NCBI GenBank assembly: GCA_027186245.1
Contig: CP114481.1
Span: forward strand, 34,317,501 to 34,381,500
Reading direction: 5' to 3'
DNA length: 64,000 nucleotides
Source: Coriaria nepalensis
Lineage: Eukaryota > Streptophyta > Magnoliopsida > Cucurbitales > Coriariaceae
The notes beneath the pieces are model-generated. The model ran no database searches, had not been told where the DNA came from, and saw only the letters and a program-made list of their open reading frames with translations. The position numbers and the translations under genes were made by a program. Below, in pieces: positions 1 to 13,028 of this stretch (its first letter is position 1; each line of letters opens with the position of its first letter).

Positions 1-1843
1 TCAAGTGAATAACTTATTTCAAAGCAAGTCGAACGAATTCAATTTCTGCACTACAAACACAAGTTTGGGGCATAACTTGCAAATGATCAATGCAAGGAAA
101 GTGTGCATTCGTTTAACCTTAAAATCATTTCAATGATTTTTTCAAGTCAATAACTTATTTCAAAGCAAGTCGAATGAATTCTATTTTTGCACAACAAACA
201 CGAGTTTTGTGCATAACTTGCAAATGATCAATGCAAGGAAAGTGTGCATTCGTTTAACCTTAAAATCATTTCAATGAGTCATTTCAAGTCAATAACTTAT
301 TTCAAAGCAAGTCGAACGAATTCAATTTTTGCACTACAAACACAAGTTCTGTGCATAACTTGCAAATGATCAATGCAAGAAAAGTGTGCATTCGTTTAAC
401 CTTAAAATCATTTCAATGAGTCATTTCAAGTTAATAACTTATTTCAAAGCAAGTCGAACGAATTCAATTTTTGCACTACAAACACAAGTTCTGTGCATAA
501 CTTGCAAATGATCATTGCAAGGAAAGTGTGCATTCGTTTAACCTTAAAATCATTTCAATGATTTTTTCAAGTCAATAACTTATTTCAAAGCAAGTCGAAC
601 GCATTCTATTTTTGCACTACAAACACAAGTTTTGTGCATAACTTGCAAATGATCAATGCAAGGAAAGTGTGCATTCGTTTAACCTTTAAATCATTTCAAT
701 GAGTCATTTCAAGTCGATAAGTTATTTCAAAAGCAAGTCGAACGAATTCTATTTTTGCACTACAGACACAAGTTTTGTGCATAACTTGCAAATGATCAAT
801 GCAAGGAAAGTGTGCATTCGTTTAACCTTAAAATCATTTCAATGAGTCATTTCAAGTCAATAACTTATTTCAAAGCAAGTCGAACGAATTCAATTTTTGC
901 ACTACAAACACAAGTTTTGTGGAGAACTTGCAAATGATCAATGCAAGGAAAGTGTGCATTCATTTAACTTAAAATCATTTCAATGAGTCATTTCAAGTCA
1001 ATAACTTATTTCAAAGCAAGTTGAACGAATTCTATTTTTTCACTACAAACACAAGTTTTGTGCATAACTTGCAAATGATCAATGCAAGGAAAGTGTGCAT
1101 TCGTTTAACTTAAAATCATTTCAATGAGTCATTCCAAGTCAATAACTTATTTCAAAGCAAGTCGAACGAATTCAATTTTTGCACTACAAACACAAGTTCT
1201 GTGCATAACTTGCAAATGATCATTGCAAGGAAAGTGTGCATTCGTTTAACCTTAAAATCATTTCAATGAGTCATTTCAAGTCAATAACTTATTTCAAAGT
1301 AAGTCGAACGAAATCTATTTTTGCACTACAAACACAAGTTTTGTGCATAACTTGCAAATGATCAATGCAAGGAAAGTGTGCAACTCGTTTAACCTTCAAA
1401 TCATTTCAATGAGTCATTTCAAGTTAATAACTTATTTCCAAGCAAGTCGAACAAATTCTATTTTTACACTACAAACAGAAGTTTTTTGCATAACTTGCAA
1501 ATGATCAATGCAAGGAAAGTGTGCATTCGTTTAACCTTAAAATCATTTCAATGAGTCATTTCAAGTCAATAACTTATTTCAAAGCAAGTCGAACGAATTC
1601 TATTTTTGCACTACAAACACAAGTTTTGTGCATAACTTGCAAATGATCAATGCAAGGAAAGTGTGCATTCGTTTAACCTTAAAATCATTTCAATGAGTCT
1701 TTTCAAGTCAATAACTTATTTCAAAGCAAGTCGAACGAATTCTATTTTTGCACTACAACACAAGTTTTGTGCATAACTTGCAAATGATCAATGCAAGGAA
1801 AGTGTGCATTCGTTTAACCTTAAAATCATTTCAATGAGTCATT

Positions 1844-2410
1844 TCAAGTCAATAACTTATTTCAAAGCAAGTCGAGTGAATTCAATTTTTGCACTACAAA
1901 CACGAGTTTCGTGCATAACTTGCAAATGATCAATGCAAGGAAAGTGTGCATTCGTTTAACCTTTAAATCATTTCAGAGAGTCATTACAAGTAAATAACTT
2001 ATTTCAAAGCAAGTCGAACGAATTCTATTTTTGCACTACAAACACAAGTTTTGTGCATAACCTGCAAATGATCAATGCAAGGAAAGTGTGCATTCGTTTA
2101 ACTTAAAATCATTTCAATGAGTCATTTCAAGTCAATAATTTATTTCAAAGCAAGTCGAACGAATTCAATTTTTGCACCACAAACACAAGTTTTGTGCATA
2201 ACTTGCAAATGATCAATGCAAGGAAAGTGTGCATTCGTTTAACCTTAAAATCATTTCAATGAGTCATTTCAAGTCAATAACTTATTTCAAAGCAAGTCGA
2301 ACGAATTCTATTTTTGCACTACAAACACAAGTTTTGTGCATAACTTGCAAATGATCAATGCAAGGAAAGTGTGCATTCGTTTAACCTTAAAATCATTTCA
2401 ATGAGTCATT
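1844..2410. repeat. 4-monomer sub-repeat (567 bp), first tandem member
   Basis: Four monomers: gtcgagtgaattc/cacgagtttcg with a cagagagtcattacaag end; gtaaataac; aataatttat; a plain gaattct monomer. The next gtcgagtg monomer begins 567 bp later at 2411, and the first three subtypes repeat there before the order passes into the 7-monomer block. The same block is found at 7223-7789, also with 567-bp spacing. Confidence 0.85.
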
Positions 2411-2551
2411 TCAAGTCAATAACTTATTTCAAAGCAAGTCGAGTGAATTCAATTTTTGCACTACAAACACGAGTTTCGTGCATAACTTGCAAATGATCAA
2501 TGCAAGGAAAGTGTGCATTCGTTTAACCTTTAAATCATTTCAGAGAGTCAT

Positions 2552-3542
2552 TACAAGTAAATAACTTATTTCAAAGCAAGTCGAACGAATTCTATTTTTG
2601 CACTACAAACACAAGTTTTGTGCATAACTTGCAAATGATCAATGCAAGGAAAGTGTGCATTCGTTTAACTTAAAATCATTTCAATGAGTCATTTCAAGTC
2701 AATAATTTATTTCAAAGCAAGTCGAACGAATTCAATTTTTGCACTACAAACACAAGTTTTGTGCATAACTTGCAAATGATCAATGCAAGGAAAGTGTGCA
2801 TTCGTTTAACCTTAAAATCATTTCAATGAGTCATTTCAAATCAATAACTTATTTCAAAGCAAGCCGAACGAATTCAATTTTTGCAGTACAAACAGAAGTT
2901 TTGTGCATAACTTGCAAATGATCAATGCAAGAAAAGTGTGCATTCGTTTAACCTAAAATCATTTCAATGAGTCATTTCAAATCAATAATTTATTTCAAAG
3001 CAAGTCGAACGGATTCAATTTTTGCACAACAAACACAAGTTTTATGCATAACTTGCAAATGATCAATGCAAGGAAAGTGTGCGTTCGTTTAACCTTAAAA
3101 TCATTTCAATGAGTCATTTCAAGTCAATAACTTATTTCAAAGCAAGTCGAACGGATTCAATTTTTGCACAACAAACACAAGTTTTGTGCATAACTTGCAA
3201 ATGATCAATGCAAGGAAAGTGTGCATTCGTTTAACCTTAAAATCATTTCAATGAGTCATTTCAAGTCAATAACTTATTTCAAAGCAAGTCGAACGAATTC
3301 TATTTTTGCACTACAAACACAAGTCTTGTGCATAACTTGCAAATGATCAATGCAAGGAAAGTGTGCATTCGTTTAACCTTAAAATCATTTCAATGAGTCA
3401 TTTCAAGTCAATAACTTATTTCAAAGCAAGTCGAACGAATTCTATTTTTGCACTACAAATAGAAGTTTTGTGCATAACTTGCAAATGATCAATGCAAGGA
3501 AAGTGTGCATTCGTTTAACCTTTAAATCATTTCAGAGAGTCA
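2552..3542. repeat. 7-monomer sub-repeat, single copy in unit 1
   Basis: Seven monomers start with tacaagtaaataac. They include aaatcaataac/cagtacaaacagaag, gaacggattc/tttatgcat/gtgcgttcg, a second gaacggattc, gtcttgtg and caaatagaag monomers. The next tacaagtaaataac lies at 3543, 991 bp on, but only part of the order repeats there before diverting to the exit series. The block is present twice in unit 3. Confidence 0.85.
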
Positions 3543-4392
3543 TTACAAGTAAATAACTTATTTCAAAGCAAGTCGAACGAATTCTATTTTTGCACTACAA
3601 ACACAAGTTTTGTGCATAACTTGCAAATGATCAATGCAAGGAAAGTGTGCATTCGTTTAACTTAAAATCATTTCAATGAGTCATTTCAAGTCAATAATTT
3701 ATTTCAAAGCAAGTCGAACGAATTCAATTTTTGCACTACAAACACAAGTTTTGTGCATAACTTGCAAATGATCAATGCAAGGAAAGTGTGCATTCGTTTA
3801 ACCTTAAAATCATTTGAATGAGTCATTTCAAATCAATAACTTATTTCAAAGCAAGTCGAACAAATTCAATTTTTGCAGTACAAACAGAAGTTTTGTGCAT
3901 AACTTGCAAATGATCAATGCAAGGAAAGTGTGCATTCGTTTAACCTAAAATCATTTCAATGAGTCATTTCAAATCAATAATTTATTTCAAAGCAAGTCGA
4001 ACGGATTCAATTTTTGCACAACAAACACGAGTTTTGTGCATAACTTGCAAATGATCAATGAAAGGAAAGTGTGCATTCGTTTAACATAAAATCATTTCAA
4101 TGAGTCATTTCAAGTCAATAATTTATTTCCAAGCAAGTCGAACGAATTCAATTTTTGCACTACAAACAGAAGTATTTTGCATAACTTGCAAATGATCAAT
4201 GCAAGGAAAGTGTGCATTCGTTTAACTTAAAATCATTTCAATGAGTCATTTCAAGTCAATAATTTATTTCAAAGCAAGTCGAACGAATTCAATTTTTGCA
4301 CTACAAACACAAGTTTTGTGCACAACTTCCAAATGATCAATGCAAGGAAAGTGTGCATTCGTTTAACCTTAAAATCATTTCAATGAGTCATT

Positions 4393-5807
4393 TCAAGTCA
4401 ATAACTTATTTCAAAGCAAGTCGAACGAATTCAATTTCTGCACTACAAACACAAGTTTTGGGCATAACTTGCAAATGATCAATGCAAGGAAAGTGTGCAT
4501 TCGTTTAACCTTAAAATCATTTCAAAGATTTTTTCAAGTCAATAACTTATTTCAAAGCAAGTCGAATGAATTCTATTTTTGCACAACAAACACGAGTTTT
4601 GTGCATAACTTGCAAATGATCAATGCAAGGAAAGTGTGCATTCGTTTAACCTTAAAATCATTTCAATGAGTCATTTCAAGTCAATAACTTATTTCAAAGC
4701 AAGTCGAACGAATTCAATTTTTGCACTACAAACACAAGTTCTGTGCATAACTTGCAAATGATCATTGCAAGGAAAGTGTGCATTCGTTTAACCTTAAAAT
4801 CATTTCAATGAGTCATTTCAAGTTAATAACTTATTTCAAAGCAAGTCGAACGAATTCAATTTTTGCACTACAAACACAAGTTCTGTGCATAACTTGCAAA
4901 TGATCATTGCAAGGAAAGTGTGCATTCGTTTAACCTTAAAATCATTTCAATGATTTTTTCAAGTCAATAACTTATTTCAAAGCAAGTCGAACGCATTCTA
5001 TTTTTGCACTACAAACACAAGTTTTGTGCATAACTTGCAAATGATCAATGCAAGGAAAGTGTGCATTCGTTTAACCTTTAAATCATTTCAATGAGTCATT
5101 TCAAGTCAATAAGTTATTTCAAAGCAAGTCGAACGAATTCTATTTTTGCACTACAAACACAAGTTTTGTGCATAACTTGCAAATGATCAATGCAAGGAAA
5201 GTGTGCATTCGTTTAATCTTAAAATCATTTCAATGAGTCATTTCAAGTCAATAACTTATTTCAAAGCAAGTCGAACGATTTCAATTTTTGCACTACAAAC
5301 ACAAGTTTTGTGGAGAACTTGCAAATGATCAATGCAAGGAAAGTGTGCATTCGTTTAACTTAAAATCATTTCAATGAGTCATTTCAAGTCAATAACTTAT
5401 TTCAAAGCAAGTCGAATGAATTCTATTTTTGCACAACAAACACGAGTTTTGTGCATAACTTGCAAATGATCAATGAAAGGAAAGTGTGCATTCGTTTAAC
5501 TTAAAATCATTTCAATGAGTCATTTCAAGTCAATAATTTATTTCCAAGCAAGTCGAACGAATTCAATTTTTGCACTACAAACAGAAGTATTTTGCATAAC
5601 TTGCAAATGATCAATGCAAGGAAAGTGTGCATTCGTTTAACTTAAAATCATTTCAATGAGTCATTTCAAGTCAACAATTTATTTCAAAGCAAGTCGAACG
5701 AATTCAATTTTTGCACTACAAACACAAGTTTTGTGCACAACTTCCAAATGATCAATGCAAGGAAAGTGTGCATTCGTTTAACCTTAAAATCATTTCAATG
5801 AGTCATT
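4393..5807. repeat. Domain A unit 2, 10-monomer (1415 bp) short unit
   Basis: Ten monomers separate the cassette heads at 4393 and 5808. Order: head (here with caaagattttttc), gaatgaattct/cacgag, ttctgtg, gttaataac/ttctgtg, gaacgcattc, gtcaataag, gtggagaac, a hybrid monomer at 5384-5524, the acagaagtatttt monomer and the gtgcacaacttcc monomer. The same ten-monomer unit reappears at 10764-12178. The unit is a truncated version of the longer cassette, closed by the hybrid monomer. Confidence 0.87.
5384..5524. repeat. Hybrid monomer closing the 10-monomer unit
   Basis: The left half carries gaatgaattct, cacaac and cacgag, the signature of the second cassette monomer (e.g. 4536 onward). The right half carries atgaaagg and a shortened tttaactt, close to the aaatcaataattt monomer at 3968-4109 (atgaaagg, tttaacat). 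The following monomer is the acagaagtatttt type, as after 4109. This is what an unequal crossover between those two subtypes would leave. A copy is at 11755-11895. Confidence 0.78.
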
Positions 5808-7222
5808 TCAAGTCAATAACTTATTTCAAAGCAAGTCGAACGAATTCAATTTCTGCACTACAAACACAAGTTTTGGGCATAACTTGCAAATGATCAATGC
5901 AAGGAAAGTGTGCATTCGTTTAACCTTAAAATCATTTCAATGATTTTTTCAAGTCAATAACTTATTTCAAAGCAAGTCGAATGAATTCTATTTTTGCACA
6001 ACAAACACGAGTTTTGTGCATAACTTGCAAATGATCAATGCAAGGAAAGTGTGCATTCGTTTAACCTTAAAATCATTTCAATGAGTCATTTCAAGTCAAT
6101 AACTTATTTCAAAGCAAGTCGAACGAATTCAATTTTTGCACTACAAACACAAGTTCTGTGCATAACTTGCAAATGATCATTGCAAGGAAAGTGTGCATTC
6201 GTTTAACCTTAAAATCTTTTCAATGAGTCATTTCAAGTTAATAACTTATTTCAAAGCAAGTCGAACGAATTCAGTTTTTGCACTACAAACACAAGTTCTG
6301 TGCATAACTTGCAAATGATCATTGCAAGGAAAGTGTGCATTCGTTTAACCTTAAAATCATTTCAATGATTTTTTCAAGTCAATAACTTATTTCAAAGCAA
6401 GTCGAACGCATTCTATTTTTGCACTACAAACACAAGTTTTGTGCATAACTTGCAAATGATCAATGCAAGGAAAGTGTGCATTCGTTTAACCTTTAAATCA
6501 TTTCAATGAGTTATTTCAAGTCGATAAGTTATTTCAAAGCAAGTCGAACGAATTCTATTTTTGCACTACAGACACAAGTTTTGTGCATAACTTGCAAATG
6601 ATCAATGCAAGGAAAGTGTGCATTCGTTTAACCTTAAAATCATTTCAATGAGTCATTTCAAGTCAATAACTTATTTCAAAGCAAGTCGAACGAATTCAAT
6701 TTTTGCACTACAAACACAAGTTTTGTGGAGAACTTGCAAATGATCAATGCAAGGAAAGTGTGCATTCATTTAACTTAAAATCATTTCAATGAGTCATTTC
6801 AAGTCAATAACTTATTTCAAAGCAAGTTGAACGAATTCTATTTTTTCACTACAAACACAAGTTTTGTGCATAACTTGCAAATGATCAATGCAAGGAAAGT
6901 GTGCATTCGTTTAACTTAAAATCATTTCAATGAGTCATTTCAAGTCAATAACTTATTTCAAAGCAAGTCGAACGAATTCAATTTTTGCACTACAAACACA
7001 AGTTCTGTGCATAACTTGCAAATGATCATTGCAAGGAAAGTGTGCATTCGTTTAACCTTAAAATCATTTCAATGATTTTTTCAAGTCAATAACTTATTTC
7101 AAAGCAAGTCGAACGAATTCTATTTTTGCACTACAAACACAAGTTTTGTGCATAACTTGCAAATGATCAATGCAAGGAAAGTGTGCATTCGTTTAACCTT
7201 AAAATCATTTCAATGAGTCATT

Positions 7223-7789
7223 TCAAGTCAATAACTTATTTCAAAGCAAGTCGAGTGAATTCAATTTTTGCACTACAAACACGAGTTTCGTGCATAACTT
7301 GCAAATGATCAATGCAAGGAAAGTGTGCATTCGTTTAACCTTTAAATCATTTCAGAGAGTCATTACAAGTAAATAACTTATTTCAAAGCAAGTCGAACGA
7401 ATTCTATTTTTGCACTACAAACACAAGTTTTGTGCATAACCTGCAAATGATCAATGCAAGGAAAGTGTGCATTCGTTTAACTTAAAATCATTTCAATGAG
7501 TCATTTCAAGTCAATAATTTATTTCAAAGCAAGTCGAACGAATTCAATTTTTGCACCACAAACACAAGTTTTGTGCATAACTTGCAAATGATCAATGCAA
7601 GGAAAGTGTGCATTCGTTTAACCTTAAAATCATTTCAATGAGTCATTTCAAGTCAATAACTTATTTCAAAGCAAGTCGAACGAATTCTATTTTTGCACTA
7701 CAAACACAAGTTTTGTGCATAACTTGCAAATGATCAATGCAAGGAAAGTGTGCATTCGTTTAACCTTAAAATCATTTCAATGAGTCATT
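7223..7789. repeat. 4-monomer sub-repeat (567 bp) in unit 3
   Basis: This is the counterpart of 1844-2410 at offset 5379. It begins with the gtcgagtgaattc monomer and is followed 567 bp later by another one at 7790. The shared cctgcaaatg change (near 7441 and 2061) and the cac-cac change (near 7556 and 2176) mark them as copies of one segment. Confidence 0.84.
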
Positions 7790-7930
7790 TCAAGTCAATA
7801 ACTTATTTCAAAGCAAGTCGAGTGAATTCAATTTTTGCACTACAAACACGAGTTTCGTGCATAACTTGCAAATGATCAATGCAAGGAAAGTGTGCATTCG
7901 TTTAACCTTTAAATCATTTCAGAGAGTCAT

Positions 7931-8922
7931 TACAAGTAAATAACTTATTTCAAAGCAAGTCGAACGAATTCTATTTTTGCACTACAAACACAAGTTTTGT
8001 GCATAACTTGCAAATGATCAATGCAAGGAAAGTGTGCATTCGTTTAACTTAAAATCATTTCAATGAGTCATTTCAAGTCAATAATTTATTTCAAAGCAAG
8101 TCGAACGAATTCAATTTTTGCACTACAAACACAAGTTTTGTGCATAACTTGCAAATGATCAATGCAAGGAAAGTGTGCATTCGTTTAACCTTAAAATCAT
8201 TTCAATGAGTCATTTCAAATCAATAACTTATTTCAAAGCAAGTCGAACGAATTCAATTTTTGCAGTACAAACAGAAGTTTTGTGCATAACTTGCAAATGA
8301 TCAATGCAAGGAAAGTGTGCATTCGTTTAACCTAAAATCATTTCAATGAGTCATTTCAAATCAATAATTTATTTCAAAGCAAGTCGAACGGATTCAATTT
8401 TTGCACAACAAACACAAGTTTTATGCATAACTTGCAAATGATCAATGCAAGGAAAGTGTGCGTTCGTTTAACCTTAAAATCATTTCAATGAGTCATTTCA
8501 AGTCAATAACTTATTTCAAAGCAAGTCGAACGGATTCAATTTTTGCACAACAAACACAAGTTTTGTGCATAACTTGCAAATGATCAATGCAAGGAAAGTG
8601 TGCATTCGTTTAACCTTAAAATCATTTCAATGAGTCATTTCAAGTCAATAACTTATTTCAAAGCAAGTCGAACGAATTCTATTTTTGCACTACAAACACA
8701 AGTCTTGTGCATAACTTGCAAATGATCAATGCAAGGAAAGTGTGCATTCGTTTAACCTTAAAATCATTTCAATGAGTCATTTCAAGTCAATAACTTATTT
8801 CAAAGCAAGTCGAACGAATTCTATTTTTGCACTACAAATAGAAGTTTTGTGCATAACTTGCAAATGATCAATGCAAGGAAAGTGTGCATTCGTTTAACCT
8901 TTAAATCATTTCAGAGAGTCAT
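7931..8922. repeat. 7-monomer sub-repeat (992 bp), first tandem copy
   Basis: The block runs from one tacaagtaaataac monomer to the next at 8923. It contains a tttatgcataac monomer at 8420 whose twin lies at 9412, exactly 992 bp later. Unit 1 has only one such block, so this stretch marks an insertion of seven monomers that accounts for the change of offset between units 1 and 3 from 5379 to 6371. Confidence 0.9.
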
Positions 8923-9914
8923 TACAAGTAAATAACTTATTTCAAAGCAAGTCGAACGAATTCTATTTTTGCACTACAAACACAAGTTTTGTGCATAACT
9001 TGCAAATGATCAATGCAAGGAAAGTGTGCATTCGTTTAACTTAAAATCATTTCAATGAGTCATTTCAAGTCAATAATTTATTTCAAAGCAAGTCGAACGA
9101 ATTCAATTTTTGCACTACAAACACAAGTTTTGTGCATAACTTGCAAATGATCAATGCAAGGAAAGTGTGCATTCGTTTAACCTTAAAATCATTTCAATGA
9201 GTCATTTCAAATCAATAACTTATTTCAAAGCAAGTCGAACGAATTCAATTTTTGCAGTACAAACAGAAGTTTTGTGCATAACTTGCAAATGATCAATGCA
9301 AGGAAAGTGTGCATTCGTTTAACCTAAAATCATTTCAATGAGTCATTTCAAATCAATAATTTATTTCAAAGCAAGTCGAACGGATTCAATTTTTGCACAA
9401 CAAACACAAGTTTTATGCATAACTTGCAAATGATCAATGCAAGGAAAGTGTGCGTTCGTTTAACCTTAAAATCATTTCAATGAGTCATTTCAAGTCAATA
9501 ACTTATTTCAAAGCAAGTCGAACGGATTCAATTTTTGCACAACAAACACAAGTTTTGTGCATAACTTGCAAATGATCAATGCAAGGAAAGTGTGCATTCG
9601 TTTAACCTTAAAATCATTTCAATGAGTCATTTCAAGTCAATAACTTATTTCAAAGCAAGTCGAACGAATTCTATTTTTGCACTACAAACACAAGTCTTGT
9701 GCATAACTTGCAAATGATCAATGCAAGGAAAGTGTGCATTCGTTTAACCTTAAAATCATTTCAATGAGTCATTTCAAGTCAATAACTTATTTCAAAGCAA
9801 GTCGAACGAATTCTATTTTTGCACTACAAATAGAAGTTTTGTGCATAACTTGCAAATGATCAATGCAAGGAAAGTGTGCATTCGTTTAACCTTTAAATCA
9901 TTTCAGAGAGTCAT
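8923..9914. repeat. 7-monomer sub-repeat (992 bp), second tandem copy
   Basis: This is a tandem copy of 7931-8922, without differences at the sites I compared (tttatgcat, gtgcgttcg, gtcttgtg, caaatagaag, cagagagtcattacaag). A third tacaagtaaataac monomer starts at 9915 but soon leads into the exit series at a catttgaatgag monomer. Near identity implies a very recent duplication. Confidence 0.9.
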
Positions 9915-10763
9915 TACAAGTAAATAACTTATTTCAAAGCAAGTCGAACGAATTCTATTTTTGCACTACAAACACAAGTTTTGTGCATAACTTGCAAATG
10001 ATCAATGCAAGGAAAGTGTGCATTCGTTTAACTTAAAATCATTTCAATGAGTCATTTCAAGTCAATAATTTATTTCAAAGCAAGTCGAACGAATTCAATT
10101 TTTGCACTACAAACACAAGTTTTGTGCATAACTTGCAAATGATCAATGCAAGGAAAGTGTGCATTCGTTTAACCTTAAAATCATTTGAATGAGTCATTTC
10201 AAATCAATAACTTATTTCAAAGCAAGTCGAACGAATTCAATTTTTGCAGTACAAACAGAAGTTTTGTGCATAACTTGCAAATGATCAATGCAAGGAAAGT
10301 GTGCATTCGTTTAACCTAAAATCATTTCAATGAGTCATTTCAAATCAATAATTTATTTCAAAGCAAGTCGAACGGATTCAATTTTTGCACAACAAACACG
10401 AGTTTTGTGCATAACTTGCAAATGATCAATGAAAGGAAAGTGTGCATTCGTTTAACATAAAATCATTTCAATGAGTCATTTCAAGTCAATAATTTATTTC
10501 CAAGCAAGTCGAACGAATTCAATTTTTGCACTACAAACAGAAGTATTTTGCATAACTTGCAAATGATCAATGCAAGGAAAGTGTGCATTCGTTTAACTTA
10601 AAATCATTTCAATGAGTCATTTCAAGTCAATAATTTATTTCAAAGCAAGTCGAACGAATTCAATTTTTGCACTACAAACACAAGTTTTGTGCACAACTTC
10701 CAAATGATCAATGCAAGGAAAGTGTGCATTCGTTTAACCTTAAAATCATTTCAATGAGTCATT

Positions 10764-12178
10764 TCAAGTCAATAACTTATTTCAAAGCAAGTCGAACGAA
10801 TTCAATTTCTGCACTACAAACACAAGTTTTGGGCATAACTTGCAAATGATCAATGCAAGGAAAGTGTGCATTCGTTTAACCTTAAAATCATTTCAAAGAT
10901 TTTTTCAAGTCAATAACTTATTTCAAAGCAAGTCGAATGAATTCTATTTTTGCACAACAAACACGAGTTTTGTGCATAACTTGCAAATGATCAATGCAAG
11001 GAAAGTGTGCATTCGTTTAACCTTAAAATCATTTCAATGAGTCATTTCAAGTCAATAACTTATTTCAAAGCAAGTCGAACGAATTCAATTTTTGCACTAC
11101 AAACACAAGTTCTGTGCATAACTTGCAAATGATCATTGCAAGGAAAGTGTGCATTCGTTTAACCTTAAAATCATTTCAATGAGTCATTTCAAGTTAATAA
11201 CTTATTTCAAAGCAAGTCGAACGAATTCAATTTTTGCACTACAAACACAAGTTCTGTGCATAACTTGCAAATGATCATTGCAAGGAAAGTGTGCATTCGT
11301 TTAACCTTAAAATCATTTCAATGATTTTTTCAAGTCAATAACTTATTTCAAAGCAAGTCGAACGCATTCTATTTTTGCACTACAAACACAAGTTTTGTGC
11401 ATAACTTGCAAATGATCAATGCAAGGAAAGTGTGCATTCGTTTAACCTTTAAATCATTTCAATGAGTCATTTCAAGTCAATAAGTTATTTCAAAGCAAGT
11501 CGAACGAATTCTATTTTTGCACTACAAACACAAGTTTTGTGCATAACTTGCAAATGATCAATGCAAGGAAAGTGTGCATTCGTTTAATCTTAAAATCATT
11601 TCAATGAGTCATTTCAAGTCAATAACTTATTTCAAAGCAAGTCGAACGATTTCAATTTTTGCACTACAAACACAAGTTTTGTGGAGAACTTGCAAATGAT
11701 CAATGCAAGGAAAGTGTGCATTCGTTTAACTTAAAATCATTTCAATGAGTCATTTCAAGTCAATAACTTATTTCAAAGCAAGTCGAATGAATTCTATTTT
11801 TGCACAACAAACACGAGTTTTGTGCATAACTTGCAAATGATCAATGAAAGGAAAGTGTGCATTCGTTTAACTTAAAATCATTTCAATGAGTCATTTCAAG
11901 TCAATAATTTATTTCCAAGCAAGTCGAACGAATTCAATTTTTGCACTACAAACAGAAGTATTTTGCATAACTTGCAAATGATCAATGCAAGGAAAGTGTG
12001 CATTCGTTTAACTTAAAATCATTTCAATGAGTCATTTCAAGTCAACAATTTATTTCAAAGCAAGTCGAACGAATTCAATTTTTGCACTACAAACACAAGT
12101 TTTGTGCACAACTTCCAAATGATCAATGCAAGGAAAGTGTGCATTCGTTTAACCTTAAAATCATTTCAATGAGTCATT
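10764..12178. repeat. Domain A unit 4, 10-monomer (1415 bp) short unit
   Basis: This is a copy of 4393-5807 at offset 6371, with the same ten subtypes in the same order and the same private changes: caaagatttttt in the head, gaacgatttcaa in the gtggagaac monomer, and the hybrid monomer (here 11755-11895). Wherever I compared the two copies directly they were base-for-base identical, which points to recent copying of a segment larger than one unit. Confidence 0.87.
11755..11895. repeat. Copy of the hybrid monomer in unit 4
   Basis: It has the same combination of gaatgaattct/cacgag on the left and atgaaagg/tttaactt on the right as 5384-5524, at offset 6371. It was copied with its unit and did not arise independently. 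Confidence 0.78.
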
Positions 12179-13028
12179 TCAAGTCAATAACTTATTTCAA
12201 AGCAAGTCGAACGAATTCAATTTCTGCACTACAAACACAAGTTTTGGGCATAACTTGCAAATGATCAATGCAAGGAAAGTGTGCATTCGTTTAACCTTAA
12301 AATCATTTCAATGATTTTTTCAAGTCAATAACTTATTTCAAAGCAAGTCGAATGAATTCTATTTTTGCACAACAAACACGAGTTTTGTGCATAACTTGCA
12401 AATGATCAATGCAAGGAAAGTGTGCATTCGTTTAACCTTAAAATCATTTCAATGAGTCATTTCAAGTCAATAACTTATTTCAAAGCAAGTCGAACGAATT
12501 CAATTTTTGCACTACAAACACAAGTTCTGTGCATAACTTGCAAATGATCATTGCAAGGAAAGTGTGCATTCGTTTAACCTTAAAATCATTTCAATGAGTC
12601 ATTTCAAGTTAATAACTTATTTCAAAGCAAGTCGAACGAATTCAGTTTTTGCACTACAAACACAAGTTCTGTGCATAACTTGCAAATGATCATTGCAAGG
12701 AAAGTGTGCATTCGTTTAACCTTAAAATCATTTCAATGATTTTTTCAAGTCAATAACTTATTTCAAAGCAAGTCGAACGCATTCTATTTTTGCACTACAA
12801 ACACAAGTTTTGTGCATAACTTGCAAATGATCAATGCAAGGAAAGTGTGCATTCGTTTAACCTTTAAATCATTTCAATGAGTTATTTCAAGTCGATAAGT
12901 TATTTCAAAGCAAGTCGAACGAATTCTATTTTTGCACTACAGACACAAGTTTTGTGCATAACTTGCAAATGATCAATGCAAGGAAAGTGTGCATTCGTTT
13001 AACCTTAAAATCATTTCAATGAGTCATT

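Larger units (their letters stand above)
1..4392. repeat. Domain A unit 1 (about 31 monomers)
   Basis: This unit starts with the cassette-head monomer (aatttctgca ... ggggcat, then caatgattttttc) and runs to the next head at 4393. Its first nine monomers match the starts of the units at 5808 and 12179. Between 1276 and 1843 it holds four monomers, three more than the 5808 unit has at the corresponding place (near 7081). They include a gaacaaattctatttttacac monomer (near 1450) and one with a 1-bp deletion (cactacaacacaag, 1750). It then carries a 4-monomer block, a single copy of the 992-bp 7-monomer block, and an exit series (aaatcaataa, atgaaagg, acagaagtatttt, gtgcacaacttcc) leading to the next head. 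Confidence 0.85.
5808..10763. repeat. Domain A unit 3 (about 35 monomers, 4956 bp)
   Basis: This unit runs from the head at 5808 to the head at 10764. Its start matches unit 1 at offset 5807. From the gtcgagtgaattc monomer (7223) it matches unit 1 at offset 5379, three monomers having been lost near 7080. After the extra 7-monomer block it matches at offset 6371. The exit monomers (10380-10763) equal those at 4009-4392. Confidence 0.87.

Noticed and set aside
4296..4478. 60- to 66-codon frames at 4296, 4469, 5711, 10667, 10840, 12082 and 21570, and the 101-codon frames at 58726 and 62417.
   Set aside because: All translate the same monomer. Each time a frame crosses a 142-bp monomer it shifts by one, so all three monomer frames are read and a stop comes soon. 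No evidence for coding.
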